A stretch of 61,523 nt of DNA from an uncultured Methylococcaceae bacterium (GTDB lineage Bacteria; Pseudomonadota; Gammaproteobacteria; Methylococcales; Methylococcaceae), in the NCBI GenBank assembly GCA_903859815.1, contig CAIOOA010000154.1, positions 1-61,523 of the forward strand. The letters are read 5' to 3'. Position numbers and translations under genes: made by a program. Below the pieces are notes generated by a model. The model was not told the origin of the DNA and made no database searches. It saw only the letters and a list, made by a program, of their open reading frames with translations. Numbering within the stretch: the first letter of the stretch is position 1; each line of letters starts with the position of its first letter. Positions 1-8,632 of this stretch are shown piece by piece.

Positions 1-189
1 AAGATGGTCAGGCGACACTCGCAATTGGGATCGGCCAGAAACTGTCTCCCTCAATCCGGACAAATCCGACCATCAGAAAAAGCAGGAATCGACACAAAAT
101 CAAAACTGAAAATGCGACATCTTACTTGACAACGACCGCTACTAAAAGCTAAAGACCGGCTAGACAACCCGTATGAAATTTTTCAAGCC

Positions 190-1446
190 TTGGTCAGGGT
201 CTGGTTGGTGCGAGAAATCGGCAAAATGGAGAAGCAGAAACTCCATCCGATCCCAAGCGAGCAAGAACTGTGGGCCGCTTGCCGGTTACTGGCGGTGTAT
301 TTGCAAACCATCGGCAAGCGCGAGTTGGACGTGGAAGCCTTGGGCGAGTTGATGCGGCATCTGCCCGCTGTCCAGCACTTGGAAAAGCTGGATTTTGGCG
401 GGCGCTCCTTGCTAAACCGCAATTCCAAGCGAGAGTATCGCTTCTCCCATTACAGCATCCAAGAATTCTTGGTCGTCCATGGCTTGTGCCACGATCAATT
501 GCATCAGGATTTGGCCCTTTGCCCGGAGCAGACACGGGGTGGCAGCATCAAACTGACGATGCAAATGTTGGGGTTTCTGCCTATCCATGAAAGCATAGGT
601 GTTTTACAGAAAAACCAGGCCGATTTGGATTGGCAAGACATTACACTAGCTAAACTATTGGATTGGATCAAGCTAGGTGAACTGAAAGCCGAAACCGTGT
701 GGGGTTTAAAGTTGCGCAGTAAACTGAAGGACGGCGGCTTCGGTCCGGAGATGGTCATTGTGCCGGCTGGCACATTCTGGATGGGTTCCAAGAAAGGCGA
801 AAAAAATGCGAGGGAAGACGAGTTTCCGTGCCATCAGGTGACTATGGCTCATCCTTTCGCCATAGGCCGTTTTCCGGTTACATTTGAGGAATATGACCGG
901 TATTGTAATGCTACCGGCAAGAATAAGCCAAATGATCAGGGCTGGGGACGGGGAACGCGGCCCGTGATTGATGTCTCATGGTATGATGCGCGCACCTATT
1001 GCACATGGTTATCCGAACAAACTGGCCAGCCCTACCGCTTGCCTACTGAGGTCGAATGGGAATATGCAGCTCGGGCCGGGACGGACACGGCCTATTGGTG
1101 GGGCGATGACATTGGTGTCAACCGGGCCAATTGTGATGGTTCAGGTAGCCCATGGTCTGGCAAACAAACCTCCCCGGTGGGTTCGTTTCCACCTAATTCT
1201 TTCGGACTGTATGACACTGCGGGCAATGTCTCGGAATGGGTGCGGGACAATTGGCATGAAAATTATCCGAGGATACCCGAGTTCGAAAGGGCTTTGCAAA
1301 GTAGCTATTCAGATAATAAGGTTGTACGAGGCGGTTCTTGGTACGATCGGACTGATGATGTTCGTTGTGCGATTCGCGACAGGGACCACCCCGGCATTCG
1401 GAACGACCTTAAAGGATTTCGGTTGGTGTTAGGTTCTCCCTGGTGA
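190..1446 (+). CDS. 5'-truncated NACHT-type protein with C-terminal formylglycine-generating-enzyme (SUMF1) domain
   Basis: The C-terminal ~230 residues are an FGE-sulfatase/SUMF1 domain: it opens at about residue 187 with MVIVPAGTFWMGS, continues through RLPTEVEWEYAARAG and GLYDTAGNVSEWV, and ends in VVRGGSWYD and GFRLV. Such domains adopt a C-type-lectin-like fold; most bacterial copies outside true sulfatase activators have no proven enzymatic role. The first ~150 residues contain YRFSHYSIQEFLVV, typical of the region after the NTPase core in NACHT/STAND proteins. The nucleotide-binding part is not in frame. The reading frame is open only from 130 (stop at 127-129), and no Walker motif is visible in bases 1-190. 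The listed TTG at 190 is therefore nominal. The gene is probably the 3' part of a larger STAND-ATPase/SUMF1 gene cut by a frameshift or deletion, but the window edge prevents proof. The stop at 1444-1446 is clear. Confidence 0.75.
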   Translation: MVRVWLVREIGKMEKQKLHPIPSEQELWAACRLLAVYLQTIGKRELDVEALGELMRHLPAVQHLEKLDFGGRSLLNRNSKREYRFSHYSIQEFLVVHGLCHDQLHQDLALCPEQTRGGSIKLTMQMLGFLPIHESIGVLQKNQADLDWQDITLAKLLDWIKLGELKAETVWGLKLRSKLKDGGFGPEMVIVPAGTFWMGSKKGEKNAREDEFPCHQVTMAHPFAIGRFPVTFEEYDRYCNATGKNKPNDQGWGRGTRPVIDVSWYDARTYCTWLSEQTGQPYRLPTEVEWEYAARAGTDTAYWWGDDIGVNRANCDGSGSPWSGKQTSPVGSFPPNSFGLYDTAGNVSEWVRDNWHENYPRIPEFERALQSSYSDNKVVRGGSWYDRTDDVRCAIRDRDHPGIRNDLKGFRLVLGSPW

Positions 1447-1606
1447 ATTCTGTCTTCTGATTTCTGCTTTTGCTCTTCATATACCGCGTAGCGGTCGATT
1501 TTTTCTCTCTGGTTCCCAAGCTCTTTGCTTGGTAACCCATTATTTGAAGCTCCGCTTCAATTCAGCGGAAGCCGAGCTTCAAGGATAGCGTTACCAAGCT
1601 GGATCT

Positions 1607-1811
1607 CTCATCGTTATACACAAGTGGTCGAAGCCCGTCATTCCGGCATGGACTGCCGGAATCCAGTCACAGGGAAGTGAATCTGCGGGTTGGTGTGTAC
1701 CTTGAATCAAACACTTACATAACGACCAGTTACCGTCCATGGCACTGGATTCCTGCATCCCTGCTGGAATGACGGCACTACGGCTTGGCGAGACTTGTGT
1801 AAAACGACGAG
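1607..1811. repeat. MITE-like dispersed element, copy 1 (about 205 bp)
   Basis: The element ends are imperfect inverted repeats: CTCATCGTTATACACAAG at 1607-1624 and the complement of CTCGTCGTTTTACACAAG at 1794-1811. Inside each end lies a palindromic block, CCCGTCATTCCGGCA... on the left and ...CTGGATTCC...GGAATGACGGC on the right. The sequence agctgga flanks both sides (1597-1603 and 1812-1818) and may be a target duplication, although 3 bases separate it from the left end. It carries no open frame and is the main content of the 1447-1867 gap. The rest of that gap is a lesser repeat (GGTTCCCAAGCT type). Related copies lie at 32961-33100, 36131-36174, 56303-56511, 56734-56804 and 60273-60478. 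Confidence 0.8.
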
Positions 1812-1867
1812 AGCTGGAGCTTGGTAACGAGCTAAATCTTGGACTCCCGCAGAGGAATCATCCAAAA

Positions 1868-2776
1868 TCAAGCATCCTTCCCTTTTTTCAAAGCTTCCAC
1901 CTCTTCTAGCGATAATTGGGTAAATGCCGCAACTTGTATAGGAGCAAAGCCCGCCGCTAGAAGCTCGGAGGCAATGGCTAGGGCTTTGGCATAAGCGCCT
2001 TTTTCCATGCCTTGCGCCATTCCTTTTTCAATGCCCTTCTCAATGCCCCTCTCAATGCCCCTCTCAATGCCCCTCTCAATGCCCTTCTCGATTCCTTTCT
2101 GAATGCCTCTTTTTTCGCCAATTCGATAAGAAGGAAGCTTTTCTAAATCTATTACAGTCAACATTTCAAATTCCTCCGCTATGTTCAGGTTCAAATCACG
2201 ATTAGTTGACAGAATTTCCAACATTTTGACATATTCACGCAAGCGTGGCGGAGCTTCGTGCAAGCGTTCCGTTAGCCGGGTGAGTATCTCATGGATAACT
2301 GTCCGTGGTGGGCGATCATTAAAATCGCATAATACCGCCATCACCCATGCATCTGGGGAATCTTGCTTCAACAAGTCTTGGCAATCGACTTGATGCATGT
2401 CAATCAAGCTATAGCGATAAGGCATTTGCTCCAAATCAAGACCGCTCGACATGCGCAAGGATTCTTTACCGATATACACCAAATATTGTTTGATTGGCGG
2501 CAACCCCGGATGCGCCAATAATATGTCTGCCAGATAGCGCAACATCCGTTTAGGCATTGTCGGATCGTTATCGTTCTGTATTTCGATGTGCAACAGAAAA
2601 ACCTGATTGTCCACGCCTGTGACACGGGCAACCAAGTCGGCACGACGATCTTCAATGCGGTGATGCTCGGTTTCCAGTATCTCCACTTCTGTGACAGATA
2701 GATGAAACAAATAGGTCGCAAAGTCCCGCACCATTCGCTGAAATATTTCCTTTGAGATGATGTCTTTATCGCCCAT
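1868..2776 (-). CDS. Rpn family recombination-promoting nuclease / YhgA-like PD-(D/E)XK protein
   Basis: A 302-residue protein with the Rpn/YhgA-like (formerly 'putative transposase') architecture. The N-terminal half has the nuclease-fold signature: RRADLVARV followed by VFLLHIEIQ, giving the D ... E-x-Q pattern of PD-(D/E)XK enzymes at about residues 48-70, then RMLRYLADIL. Rpn proteins are RecA-independent, DNA-cleaving recombination factors in E. coli; this copy has not been tested. The C-terminal part carries a run of GIEKGIERG repeats (about residues 225-250) encoded by a 12-bp tandem array, then a short helical tail (ALAIASELLAAGF) common in this family. Start is the ATG at 2776. It stands alone between repeat-rich spacers, as these mobile-associated genes often do. 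Confidence 0.85.
   Translation of the reverse strand: MGDKDIISKEIFQRMVRDFATYLFHLSVTEVEILETEHHRIEDRRADLVARVTGVDNQVFLLHIEIQNDNDPTMPKRMLRYLADILLAHPGLPPIKQYLVYIGKESLRMSSGLDLEQMPYRYSLIDMHQVDCQDLLKQDSPDAWVMAVLCDFNDRPPRTVIHEILTRLTERLHEAPPRLREYVKMLEILSTNRDLNLNIAEEFEMLTVIDLEKLPSYRIGEKRGIQKGIEKGIERGIERGIERGIEKGIEKGMAQGMEKGAYAKALAIASELLAAGFAPIQVAAFTQLSLEEVEALKKGKDA
2027..2100. repeat. 12-bp tandem repeat inside the Rpn-like gene
   Basis: About six near-perfect copies of a 12-bp unit (plus strand CTCAATGCCCCT, with CTT variants), each encoding G-I-E-(K/R) in the minus-strand gene. The repeat keeps the frame, so loss or gain of units would alter linker length without breaking the protein. Confidence 0.85.
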
Positions 2777-2834
2777 GTTGTAAAATACTCTTCATTCTCT
2801 GGTTCCCAAGCTGGAGTTTGGTAAAGAGCACTGA

Positions 2835-2908
2835 TTGGAGTGCAAGGCTTGCCTTGCTGATTATTACAAGAAGCTGCGACACTCCGCAAGGCAAGCCTTG
2901 CACTCCAA
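2835..2908. repeat. Perfect 23-bp inverted repeat (hairpin)
   Basis: Arms at 2835-2857 and 2886-2908 are exact reverse complements (core GTGCAAGGCTTGCCTTGC), separated by 28 bases. It lies between the start of the Rpn-like gene and the end of the lipoprotein gene. It resembles a small mobile palindromic repeat more than a terminator, because no T-tract follows on either strand. Confidence 0.75.
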
Positions 2909-2957
2909 CCAATCTTATTGGCATTGACACAGAGCGTGGGAACGAAAAAACCCCTCC

Positions 2958-3623
2958 TCACTGAGACTTTATAACCAACTCCTGCATCATCGAACTGCCT
3001 AAATAAATACCCTGCGCATCGAAGAATAGCGTCAGGGTTTTTTGGGCGCTTTTGTGGAGATAGTCGTCATAATTCGGGCTGAAATATTGCCAAGCTTCCT
3101 TGGAATCATCGGGTATCTTGCTTAATGGAAAAGTGGCACCGCTCTGTTGCATGGCTAAAGCCGCTAGGGTAATGGTCGTGGGCAGCAAGGCTTTGCTGGT
3201 TGGCGTACCCAATAGCTGTTCGGCTTCTTGTTTTGTCGATTTACCCTTGACTAATTTGAAGCGTTCAGCCTCATCAACCCATTTTTGCGTTGGTTCGGAG
3301 GAATCATAAAATGAATAGGCATTTAAAACGCCCTTATTGAATTCGCAAGCCAGAAACTTCGCTTCAACGGGCGGTCCTTTGCTTTCATCACGGTCATAAT
3401 AAAAATAAACCTCTGCATCAAAGGAATCGACCACCCGTTTGTTAATTTCATCGGGATTGCCAAAGCGTTTGATGATTTCATCCCTAGGGGTGAAACCTAA
3501 GCGTTCACTCGACAAGGGGGCTAATGGATTGGGCCGGTCATAAAATATCTCTTTTAACGCGGTGCAGGACGATAATGACAAGCCGATGATCGAAAATAAT
3601 AAAGCCGTCGATAATTGTTGCAT
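2958..3623 (-). CDS. Hypothetical lipoprotein with two BamE/SmpA-like halves
   Basis: A 221-residue predicted lipoprotein. The N-terminus (MQQLSTALLFSIIGLSLSSC) is a signal peptide ending in lipobox L-S-S-C, with C20 as the lipidated residue. Two segments, around residues 43-60 (GFTPRDEIIKRFGNPDEI) and 121-140 (LVKGKSTKQEAEQLLGTP), follow the SmpA/OmlA/BamE pattern in which a short helix precedes a conserved G-x-P turn. Function is not known. The assignment to a BamE-like fold is by motif only. The gene is read in the same direction as the DUF2330/RnfD-like pair upstream (73-bp gap) and may be co-transcribed with it. Confidence 0.75.
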   Translation of the reverse strand: MQQLSTALLFSIIGLSLSSCTALKEIFYDRPNPLAPLSSERLGFTPRDEIIKRFGNPDEINKRVVDSFDAEVYFYYDRDESKGPPVEAKFLACEFNKGVLNAYSFYDSSEPTQKWVDEAERFKLVKGKSTKQEAEQLLGTPTSKALLPTTITLAALAMQQSGATFPLSKIPDDSKEAWQYFSPNYDDYLHKSAQKTLTLFFDAQGIYLGSSMMQELVIKSQ

Positions 3624-3695
3624 AGTGTAATCCGGTGGAGGTTTTATCCCTTAAGACCTACTCGGTTTTGAAAACCGGGTCGGACATATTCAAAT

Positions 3696-5069
3696 TCATT
3701 CCCAAACATTTTCCCACCATTTCCCGCTTTTAGGATTTGGAGTTTTTTCGGGTTCAATTTTCATCTTGGAACGGATTTCATTGACATCCCAACCCGTTAG
3801 GTTAGCCAAAGTAGTCGCTTCTTTTTCTTGCCGCTCACGCACTTGTTTCCGGTAGGTTTCCATGGCTGGGCAAGAATCACTGCCTTTATAAGCATGTCTC
3901 AACACATAACGGCCTTGAAAATTGGTACGGTCTGCGGTTTCTTGGAACATTAAATCTTCAGGGAAATGATCCAGATTGTAGCGGACATGCAAACGAGTCA
4001 CGAAAACCTCGGAAGCACCCGGCATGGGCGGTCTTGGCTGGCGCATTACAGGCGGTGAAGGGATATTGGTTTGATCCCCAACCCAAAACACACCGAGTTT
4101 CTTTAATTCTTCCTGTGTCAATGGGTCCGCCGCACAAGGGTCGCACCAATTCATGTCCCAAGCATATTCCATGAACACCGCATTACCGTTTTCACGCTTC
4201 ACTTGCTCGGTGAACATCGCTTGATAGAAACTGGGGAATTCATCTTTCACAAATATGGGTATATCCATGCCTTCGGGTAGTTTTACCGTGCGGTAATTGG
4301 TGGTTTCCACCCGCCCTTTTTTCGTCAACGTGAAAATGAATAACTCCTGATCGCCATTCGCGTTTAAAGTGCCTAAGCGAATCGGCAACATGAATTTTGG
4401 GGATTCAAAAGCGACTTGCAGGGGTCGCAGATATTTAAACCCTAGCTTGGATTGTTCTTCCAAATTGACTTTTGCCACAAAAAAACGCATTTGTTGTTTG
4501 ATGTAACTACCCAATACTTCCTTAGCGCCATTGGGCAATTTATAGCCATTTTCCTTTAACCAAACGGTGAGTCCATCACTTTCTTTGGCAGACAGTATCA
4601 GAATATCATATTCGCCTACCGTATATTCAGCCTCGATTTTAACCCCCAACTGATTGGCTCTTTGCTTAATGGCATCGCTCTTTCTCACCATGGGTGCAGG
4701 CATTGCCATTTCATACATGACAGGCGGCGAGCAGGGATTAGGGTCGAAATACTCTACTAATCGAGGGGAGGTATAAGCATCCAAATGGTCGACTATCGCC
4801 GATTCTCCTATATGTATCTGTCCCTTTTCCAAAAACGTAGGCACGGGAATTACGATGGCAAATTCTTTAGGGTCGCCCTTGAAATCATTCGCCATGGTTA
4901 ATACAGTCCGGTCACCGTCTCGGACCAACACGACTTTGGAGGCTTGGTTGAAAATATTGGTATCGGCTTTGGCGACATAGAAGCCGCAAAAGGCCAATAC
5001 TGATTTAATTGGGATGAGTCCATAAAGGACAATGATGGCGATTGCTAGAATTAGAGTTCGTTTTATCAT
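3696..5069 (-). CDS. DUF2330 domain-containing exported protein
   Basis: A 457-residue protein with a signal peptide (hydrophobic residues ~5-26, cleavage probably after VLA) directly followed by FCGFYVAKAD. That start, with VVLVRDGDRTVLTMANDF and FAIVIPVPTFL, is typical of the DUF2330 family, whose biochemical role is unknown. The C-terminal half includes two cysteines in WCDPCAADPL and a proline-rich linker. It follows the RnfD-like membrane gene with only 5 bp between them, so the two are probably one transcript; the pairing suggests a membrane/periplasm partnership. No good Shine-Dalgarno sequence precedes the ATG, which fits coupled translation from the gene upstream. Confidence 0.85.
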   Translation of the reverse strand: MIKRTLILAIAIIVLYGLIPIKSVLAFCGFYVAKADTNIFNQASKVVLVRDGDRTVLTMANDFKGDPKEFAIVIPVPTFLEKGQIHIGESAIVDHLDAYTSPRLVEYFDPNPCSPPVMYEMAMPAPMVRKSDAIKQRANQLGVKIEAEYTVGEYDILILSAKESDGLTVWLKENGYKLPNGAKEVLGSYIKQQMRFFVAKVNLEEQSKLGFKYLRPLQVAFESPKFMLPIRLGTLNANGDQELFIFTLTKKGRVETTNYRTVKLPEGMDIPIFVKDEFPSFYQAMFTEQVKRENGNAVFMEYAWDMNWCDPCAADPLTQEELKKLGVFWVGDQTNIPSPPVMRQPRPPMPGASEVFVTRLHVRYNLDHFPEDLMFQETADRTNFQGRYVLRHAYKGSDSCPAMETYRKQVRERQEKEATTLANLTGWDVNEIRSKMKIEPEKTPNPKSGKWWENVWE

Positions 5070-5074
5070 GGGGA

Positions 5075-5941
5075 TTAATATTTAGAATGAATGGGTATTC
5101 CCAACAGTGGTTTATTTTGCGGGTTCTGGCTACGTCCTGTCCAGTCGAAGCGAGGCCCAACCCAAAAATAGTCGAAAACTGGCACGAAAATCGAACCCAT
5201 CAACAAGGAATAGATCAAGGCATTCGGATTGTAGAACTTGAAACGCAGAACATAGGCGAGACAGGCAACCAGTAGGGCAAATACAATGCGTCCAAGACGA
5301 GAGTTGGGGGTCGTTTTCGGGTCGGAAATCATAAAAAAAGTGAAGATGAGCAATGCGCCATTGCCAAGTTGGTGGATGGGTATCGTCAAAGGGTCACCTA
5401 GCCAAATAGCACGGGCGAAAAAAAGCCCCGGATAGGCCAACAAAAACGCCAGCGTGACATCGCTGCGTTCTGCCCGTTGTACGACCATTAGACCACAGCA
5501 GATGACAAACCCCGCAATCAACAAACCCGAACCCCATTGACCGGGGGACACCCACGCTTGGCCCGTCAGCAGCACGGTGATGCCTATGCCAAAATTGGTA
5601 GGATTGAAAATATGCTTGCCATTAAAGCGCAGGAAAAATTTACTGCCTATGGTCAGGCCGCTCGCCAATAAGACCAAGCTCAGTGAATGGGTTCGTAATA
5701 GCAAGCACAAAGACAAGCCTGAAATCAAAGCACTCTTCAACTCATAGGAAGCAAACCCAACGAACCGGGAGCAAGCCACTTGAAACATGAGAACCGAAGC
5801 AAGAGTGGCCGCTGCTTGCCAGCCAGACAGTTCGAAGTGCAAGCCAAGCAAGCCATACCCTAGCAAACAGCCAAGTACCCCGATTTGATACCAACGCGGA
5901 TCTATCGAATTTGTTCCGTTAGGGTTCAGCAGATTCGTCAC
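5075..5941 (-). CDS. RnfD/NqrB-like integral membrane protein
   Basis: A 288-residue polytopic membrane protein (about eight to ten hydrophobic segments) with RnfD/NqrB-family character: LRFNGKHIFNPTNFGIG in the middle, FFMISDPKTTP, and a C-terminal NPNALIYSLLMGSIFVPVFD. RnfD carries covalent FMN on a threonine of an S-G-A-T motif; no such motif is visible here and the protein is shorter than RnfD. It is therefore likely a stand-alone relative rather than a subunit of an Rnf complex, and no other rnf gene is nearby. The start is taken as the GTG at 5941 because CAGGA lies 8 bases upstream. The coding region overlaps the preceding gene by 23 bases, indicating translational coupling. Confidence 0.75.
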   Translation of the reverse strand: MTNLLNPNGTNSIDPRWYQIGVLGCLLGYGLLGLHFELSGWQAAATLASVLMFQVACSRFVGFASYELKSALISGLSLCLLLRTHSLSLVLLASGLTIGSKFFLRFNGKHIFNPTNFGIGITVLLTGQAWVSPGQWGSGLLIAGFVICCGLMVVQRAERSDVTLAFLLAYPGLFFARAIWLGDPLTIPIHQLGNGALLIFTFFMISDPKTTPNSRLGRIVFALLVACLAYVLRFKFYNPNALIYSLLMGSIFVPVFDYFWVGPRFDWTGRSQNPQNKPLLGIPIHSKY

Positions 5942-6317
5942 CGTTCGAATCCTGCTCTGAAGGGGTGTCTTTAGCCCGCCTTGCTTCGGGCACTTTCAAC
6001 AACACCTGTGAGAGACTGTTGCGGTGTTTTCGGCTCAAAGCACGTTGCAGCGTGGCGCGGTGTTCGGTTTCAATCCGACGACTTTTATTCAAGGCGCGTT
6101 CGATGACTTTGCGATGCTCTTTGGCCGCTCGAAGTTGCGTATTCAAAGCATTGTCGAATAAAGCCCGTTGCGCGGCTTCGCTGGCAATCTGAGTGTCCAT
6201 GGCTTGCTCAAGGACCGCACGATGCCCCTCTTCGGCATTATGGTGCAGCATCGCCGAAAGTTGGTTTTGAGCTTCGATTAGTTGGCTTTCCTCTTTTCTA
6301 GCGGGAGGTTTTACCAT
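5919..6317 (-). CDS. Hypothetical helical protein with internal repeats
   Basis: A 132-residue, charged, entirely helical-looking protein. It contains about five copies of a 17-18 residue motif (EGHRAVLEQAMDTQ, EAAQRALFDNALNTQ, KEHRKVIERALNKS, TEHRATLQRALSRK), suggesting a coiled coil or helical solenoid. I do not recognise the family. The frame is open from a TTG at 6338, but the ATG at 6317 is preferred because a strong AGGAG sits 8 bases upstream. No signal peptide or membrane segment is present, so it is probably cytoplasmic. It heads the operon that continues into the RnfD-like and DUF2330 genes, with overlapping ends. Confidence 0.7.
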   Translation of the reverse strand: MVKPPARKEESQLIEAQNQLSAMLHHNAEEGHRAVLEQAMDTQIASEAAQRALFDNALNTQLRAAKEHRKVIERALNKSRRIETEHRATLQRALSRKHRNSLSQVLLKVPEARRAKDTPSEQDSNGDESAEP

Positions 6318-6427
6318 GATAGTTACTCCTGATAGCAATTTATTCTTGACTGATTATACTCATCTATTGGATGGAATCGGAGATATTACCTTACCGTCAC
6401 CGAATTCACCCCTCGGCTTCAATCGAG

Positions 6428-7930
6428 TCAATCAGTGATACAGACATCACCACCCATATTATTCCTCCACGCTTGGCTTTCCTTCTCAAACAAGCGGTTG
6501 GATTCCTGCGGACCCCAAGTGCCAGCCGGATAAGTGGGTATGAAATCCCGCTCCACGGCCCAAACTTTGAGAATTGGATCGACGATGCGCCAAGCCCAAT
6601 TGACCTCGTCTGATCGCAGGAATTGGGAATGGTCGCCCTCGATGACATCCAACAACAGAGCCTCGTAGGCATCTAGGTGATAACCTTCGGTGGCATCACA
6701 AGTACTGGCATCCAAGATGGTTTTGCGGGTACGCATGCCAATGCCGGGCTCTCGAACTTGCAATTCGGCGCGGATGAATTGTTCGGGCTGTATGCCAAGT
6801 AAAAGCCAGTTAGGGGCAATTTCTTGTATTTGGGTTTCCCGGAACAACTGCTGCGGTGGATGCCTGAAACGTATGCTAATCATAGAATGGCTTTCTGCCA
6901 TGCGCTTGCCGGTGCGCAGATAAAACGGCACGTTTCGCCAACGCCAATTATCGATATAAAGTTTGACCGCCGCATAGGTTTCCGTCGTGCTTGTTTCGGG
7001 AATGCCTTTTTCTTCCAAATAACCGGGGACATTTTTATCGCCCAACCGTCCGCGACCGTACTGGGCGCGGTAAGCATGAGCATGGACGGCATTCTTGGGT
7101 ATGGGGCGAATGGATTTAAGTACCTTGACTTTTTCGTCACGAATGGACTCCGCATCCAGATTGGGCGGCGGTTCCATCGCAACTAAGGTCAGCAGTTGCA
7201 ACAAATGGCTCTGAATCATGTCGCGCAAGGCTCCGGCACTGTCATAGAATTCTGCCCTATCTTCAATCCCTGCCACCTCGCCGTGGGTAATCTGCACATG
7301 GTCTATGTAATTCCGGTTCCACAAAGGCTCCAGCAACAAATTGGCAAAGCGGAATACAAAGACATTTTGCACAGTTTCCTTGCCTAAGTAATGGTCGATG
7401 CGGTACAACTGGTTTTCTGAAAAATCCAAGCGCAGACTATGATCCAAGCTGTTGGCATCTTCCAAGTCATAGCCAAAAGGTTTCTCGATCACCAGCCTAC
7501 GCCAACCGGCCTCTTCCTTGTTGAGTCCGTTGAGGGCCAGACGATGGGCCACCATTTTATATTCGGCAGGTGGCAAAGAAAGATAAAATACGTAGTTGGT
7601 GGGAAACGCCGGTGTTTTTTCAAGATAGTCCTTGAGTAAGCCAAAAGTCTCCTCTTTTCCAATATCCCCAAGGAAATAAAACACTTTGCTCAAAAAACGC
7701 GCTAGACAATCGGCATCCAGACCGTCAACAATGCGTTCTTCAAGCCAGCGGGTTACCTCGGCACGCCAAGTTTCGTCATTCCATGGCCTGCGCCCCACAC
7801 AGACAATGGCTACACTTTCAGGTAGCCTATTCTCAGCTTCAAGATGGTAAAGTGATGGCAACAACTTGGTGCGGGAAAGATGCCCGGTCGAGCCGAATAT
7901 GGTGAATACGCAAGGATCTAAGACTAACAT
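6428..7930 (-). CDS. zwf: Glucose-6-phosphate 1-dehydrogenase
   Basis: A full-length (500 residues) G6PD. It oxidises glucose-6-phosphate to 6-phosphogluconolactone with reduction of NADP+ (or NAD+), the first step of the oxidative pentose phosphate and Entner-Doudoroff routes. The N-terminal nucleotide site reads FGSTGHLSRTKLLPSLY (usual form GASGDL..RKL.PALY). The substrate-binding/catalytic signature RIDHYLGKE with its conserved Lys and His is intact near residue 178. VIEKPFG and LRTGKRM are also typical. The ATG at 7930 has an AAAGGAAAG ribosome site upstream. The usual partners pgl, edd and gnd are not next to it. The gene diverges from the DUF4202 gene with ~100 bp between. Confidence 0.97.
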   Translation of the reverse strand: MLVLDPCVFTIFGSTGHLSRTKLLPSLYHLEAENRLPESVAIVCVGRRPWNDETWRAEVTRWLEERIVDGLDADCLARFLSKVFYFLGDIGKEETFGLLKDYLEKTPAFPTNYVFYLSLPPAEYKMVAHRLALNGLNKEEAGWRRLVIEKPFGYDLEDANSLDHSLRLDFSENQLYRIDHYLGKETVQNVFVFRFANLLLEPLWNRNYIDHVQITHGEVAGIEDRAEFYDSAGALRDMIQSHLLQLLTLVAMEPPPNLDAESIRDEKVKVLKSIRPIPKNAVHAHAYRAQYGRGRLGDKNVPGYLEEKGIPETSTTETYAAVKLYIDNWRWRNVPFYLRTGKRMAESHSMISIRFRHPPQQLFRETQIQEIAPNWLLLGIQPEQFIRAELQVREPGIGMRTRKTILDASTCDATEGYHLDAYEALLLDVIEGDHSQFLRSDEVNWAWRIVDPILKVWAVERDFIPTYPAGTWGPQESNRLFEKESQAWRNNMGGDVCITD

Positions 7931-8029
7931 GAAGGGCTTTCCTTTAAGAGTATGACTATAGACAATATAAACCTATCTGCTTGCCTGACCAAGTATGCAT
8001 GAACTCGCTAATGCCTAAGTGTATGACCT

Positions 8030-8632
8030 ATGAGCAAAGATAAACTGAAACTCGCCATTGAGGCAATCGATCAAGCCAATCGGGAAGACCCCAATATTGA
8101 GTGTTGGGAAGGCAAGAATTGCCCCAAAGAGCTACTCTATTCGCAACGAATGACCCAATGGCTGCTAAAATTGGACCCATCCCCTTCCGAAGCTAGGCAA
8201 ATTGCTGTTCGCGCCCAGCATATACGCCGTTGGCAAGTGCCTAGGGAAAGTTTCCCAGCGGGTCGCGAAGCCTACTTGCGTTGGCGGACCTCCCTGTATC
8301 GTTTCCATGCGGAGCAAGTCGAACAGATTTTGCTTGAAGCAGGTTTCGACGAAGAGACCATTGCTTCGGTCAAAAAGATGGTCGGTAAGCAGGGGATTAA
8401 ACGCGACCCTGATGTGCAGTTATTGGAAGATGTGGCGTGTTTGGTGTTTCTTGAATACTATTTCCCTAATTTTGCCAAACAATACGATGAGACCAAAATA
8501 ATGGATATCGTCCGCAAGACGTGGAAGAAAATGTCAGATAGTGGGCATCAAGCAGCACTCAGCATCCCATTCCCACAAGAGCTGGCCGAATTAATAGCCA
8601 AAGCCTTAGCCCCAACCGAGGAACATCCATAA
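8030..8632 (+). CDS. DUF4202 domain-containing protein
   Basis: A 200-residue soluble protein of the DUF4202 family. Characteristic stretches are IEAIDQANREDPN near the start, YSQRMTQWLLKLDP, RAQHIRRWQVPRESFP and FLEYYFPNFAKQYDE. Some relatives are mislabelled glutamyl-tRNA synthetase in databases, but no synthetase motif is present here. The conserved His/Asp/Glu pattern (RAQHIRRW, EDVACLVFLE) suggests an HD-like helical metal site; that is inference. The stop codon overlaps the next start by one base (TAATG at 8630-8634), so the P-type ATPase is probably translationally coupled to it. Confidence 0.85.
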   Translation: MSKDKLKLAIEAIDQANREDPNIECWEGKNCPKELLYSQRMTQWLLKLDPSPSEARQIAVRAQHIRRWQVPRESFPAGREAYLRWRTSLYRFHAEQVEQILLEAGFDEETIASVKKMVGKQGIKRDPDVQLLEDVACLVFLEYYFPNFAKQYDETKIMDIVRKTWKKMSDSGHQAALSIPFPQELAELIAKALAPTEEHP

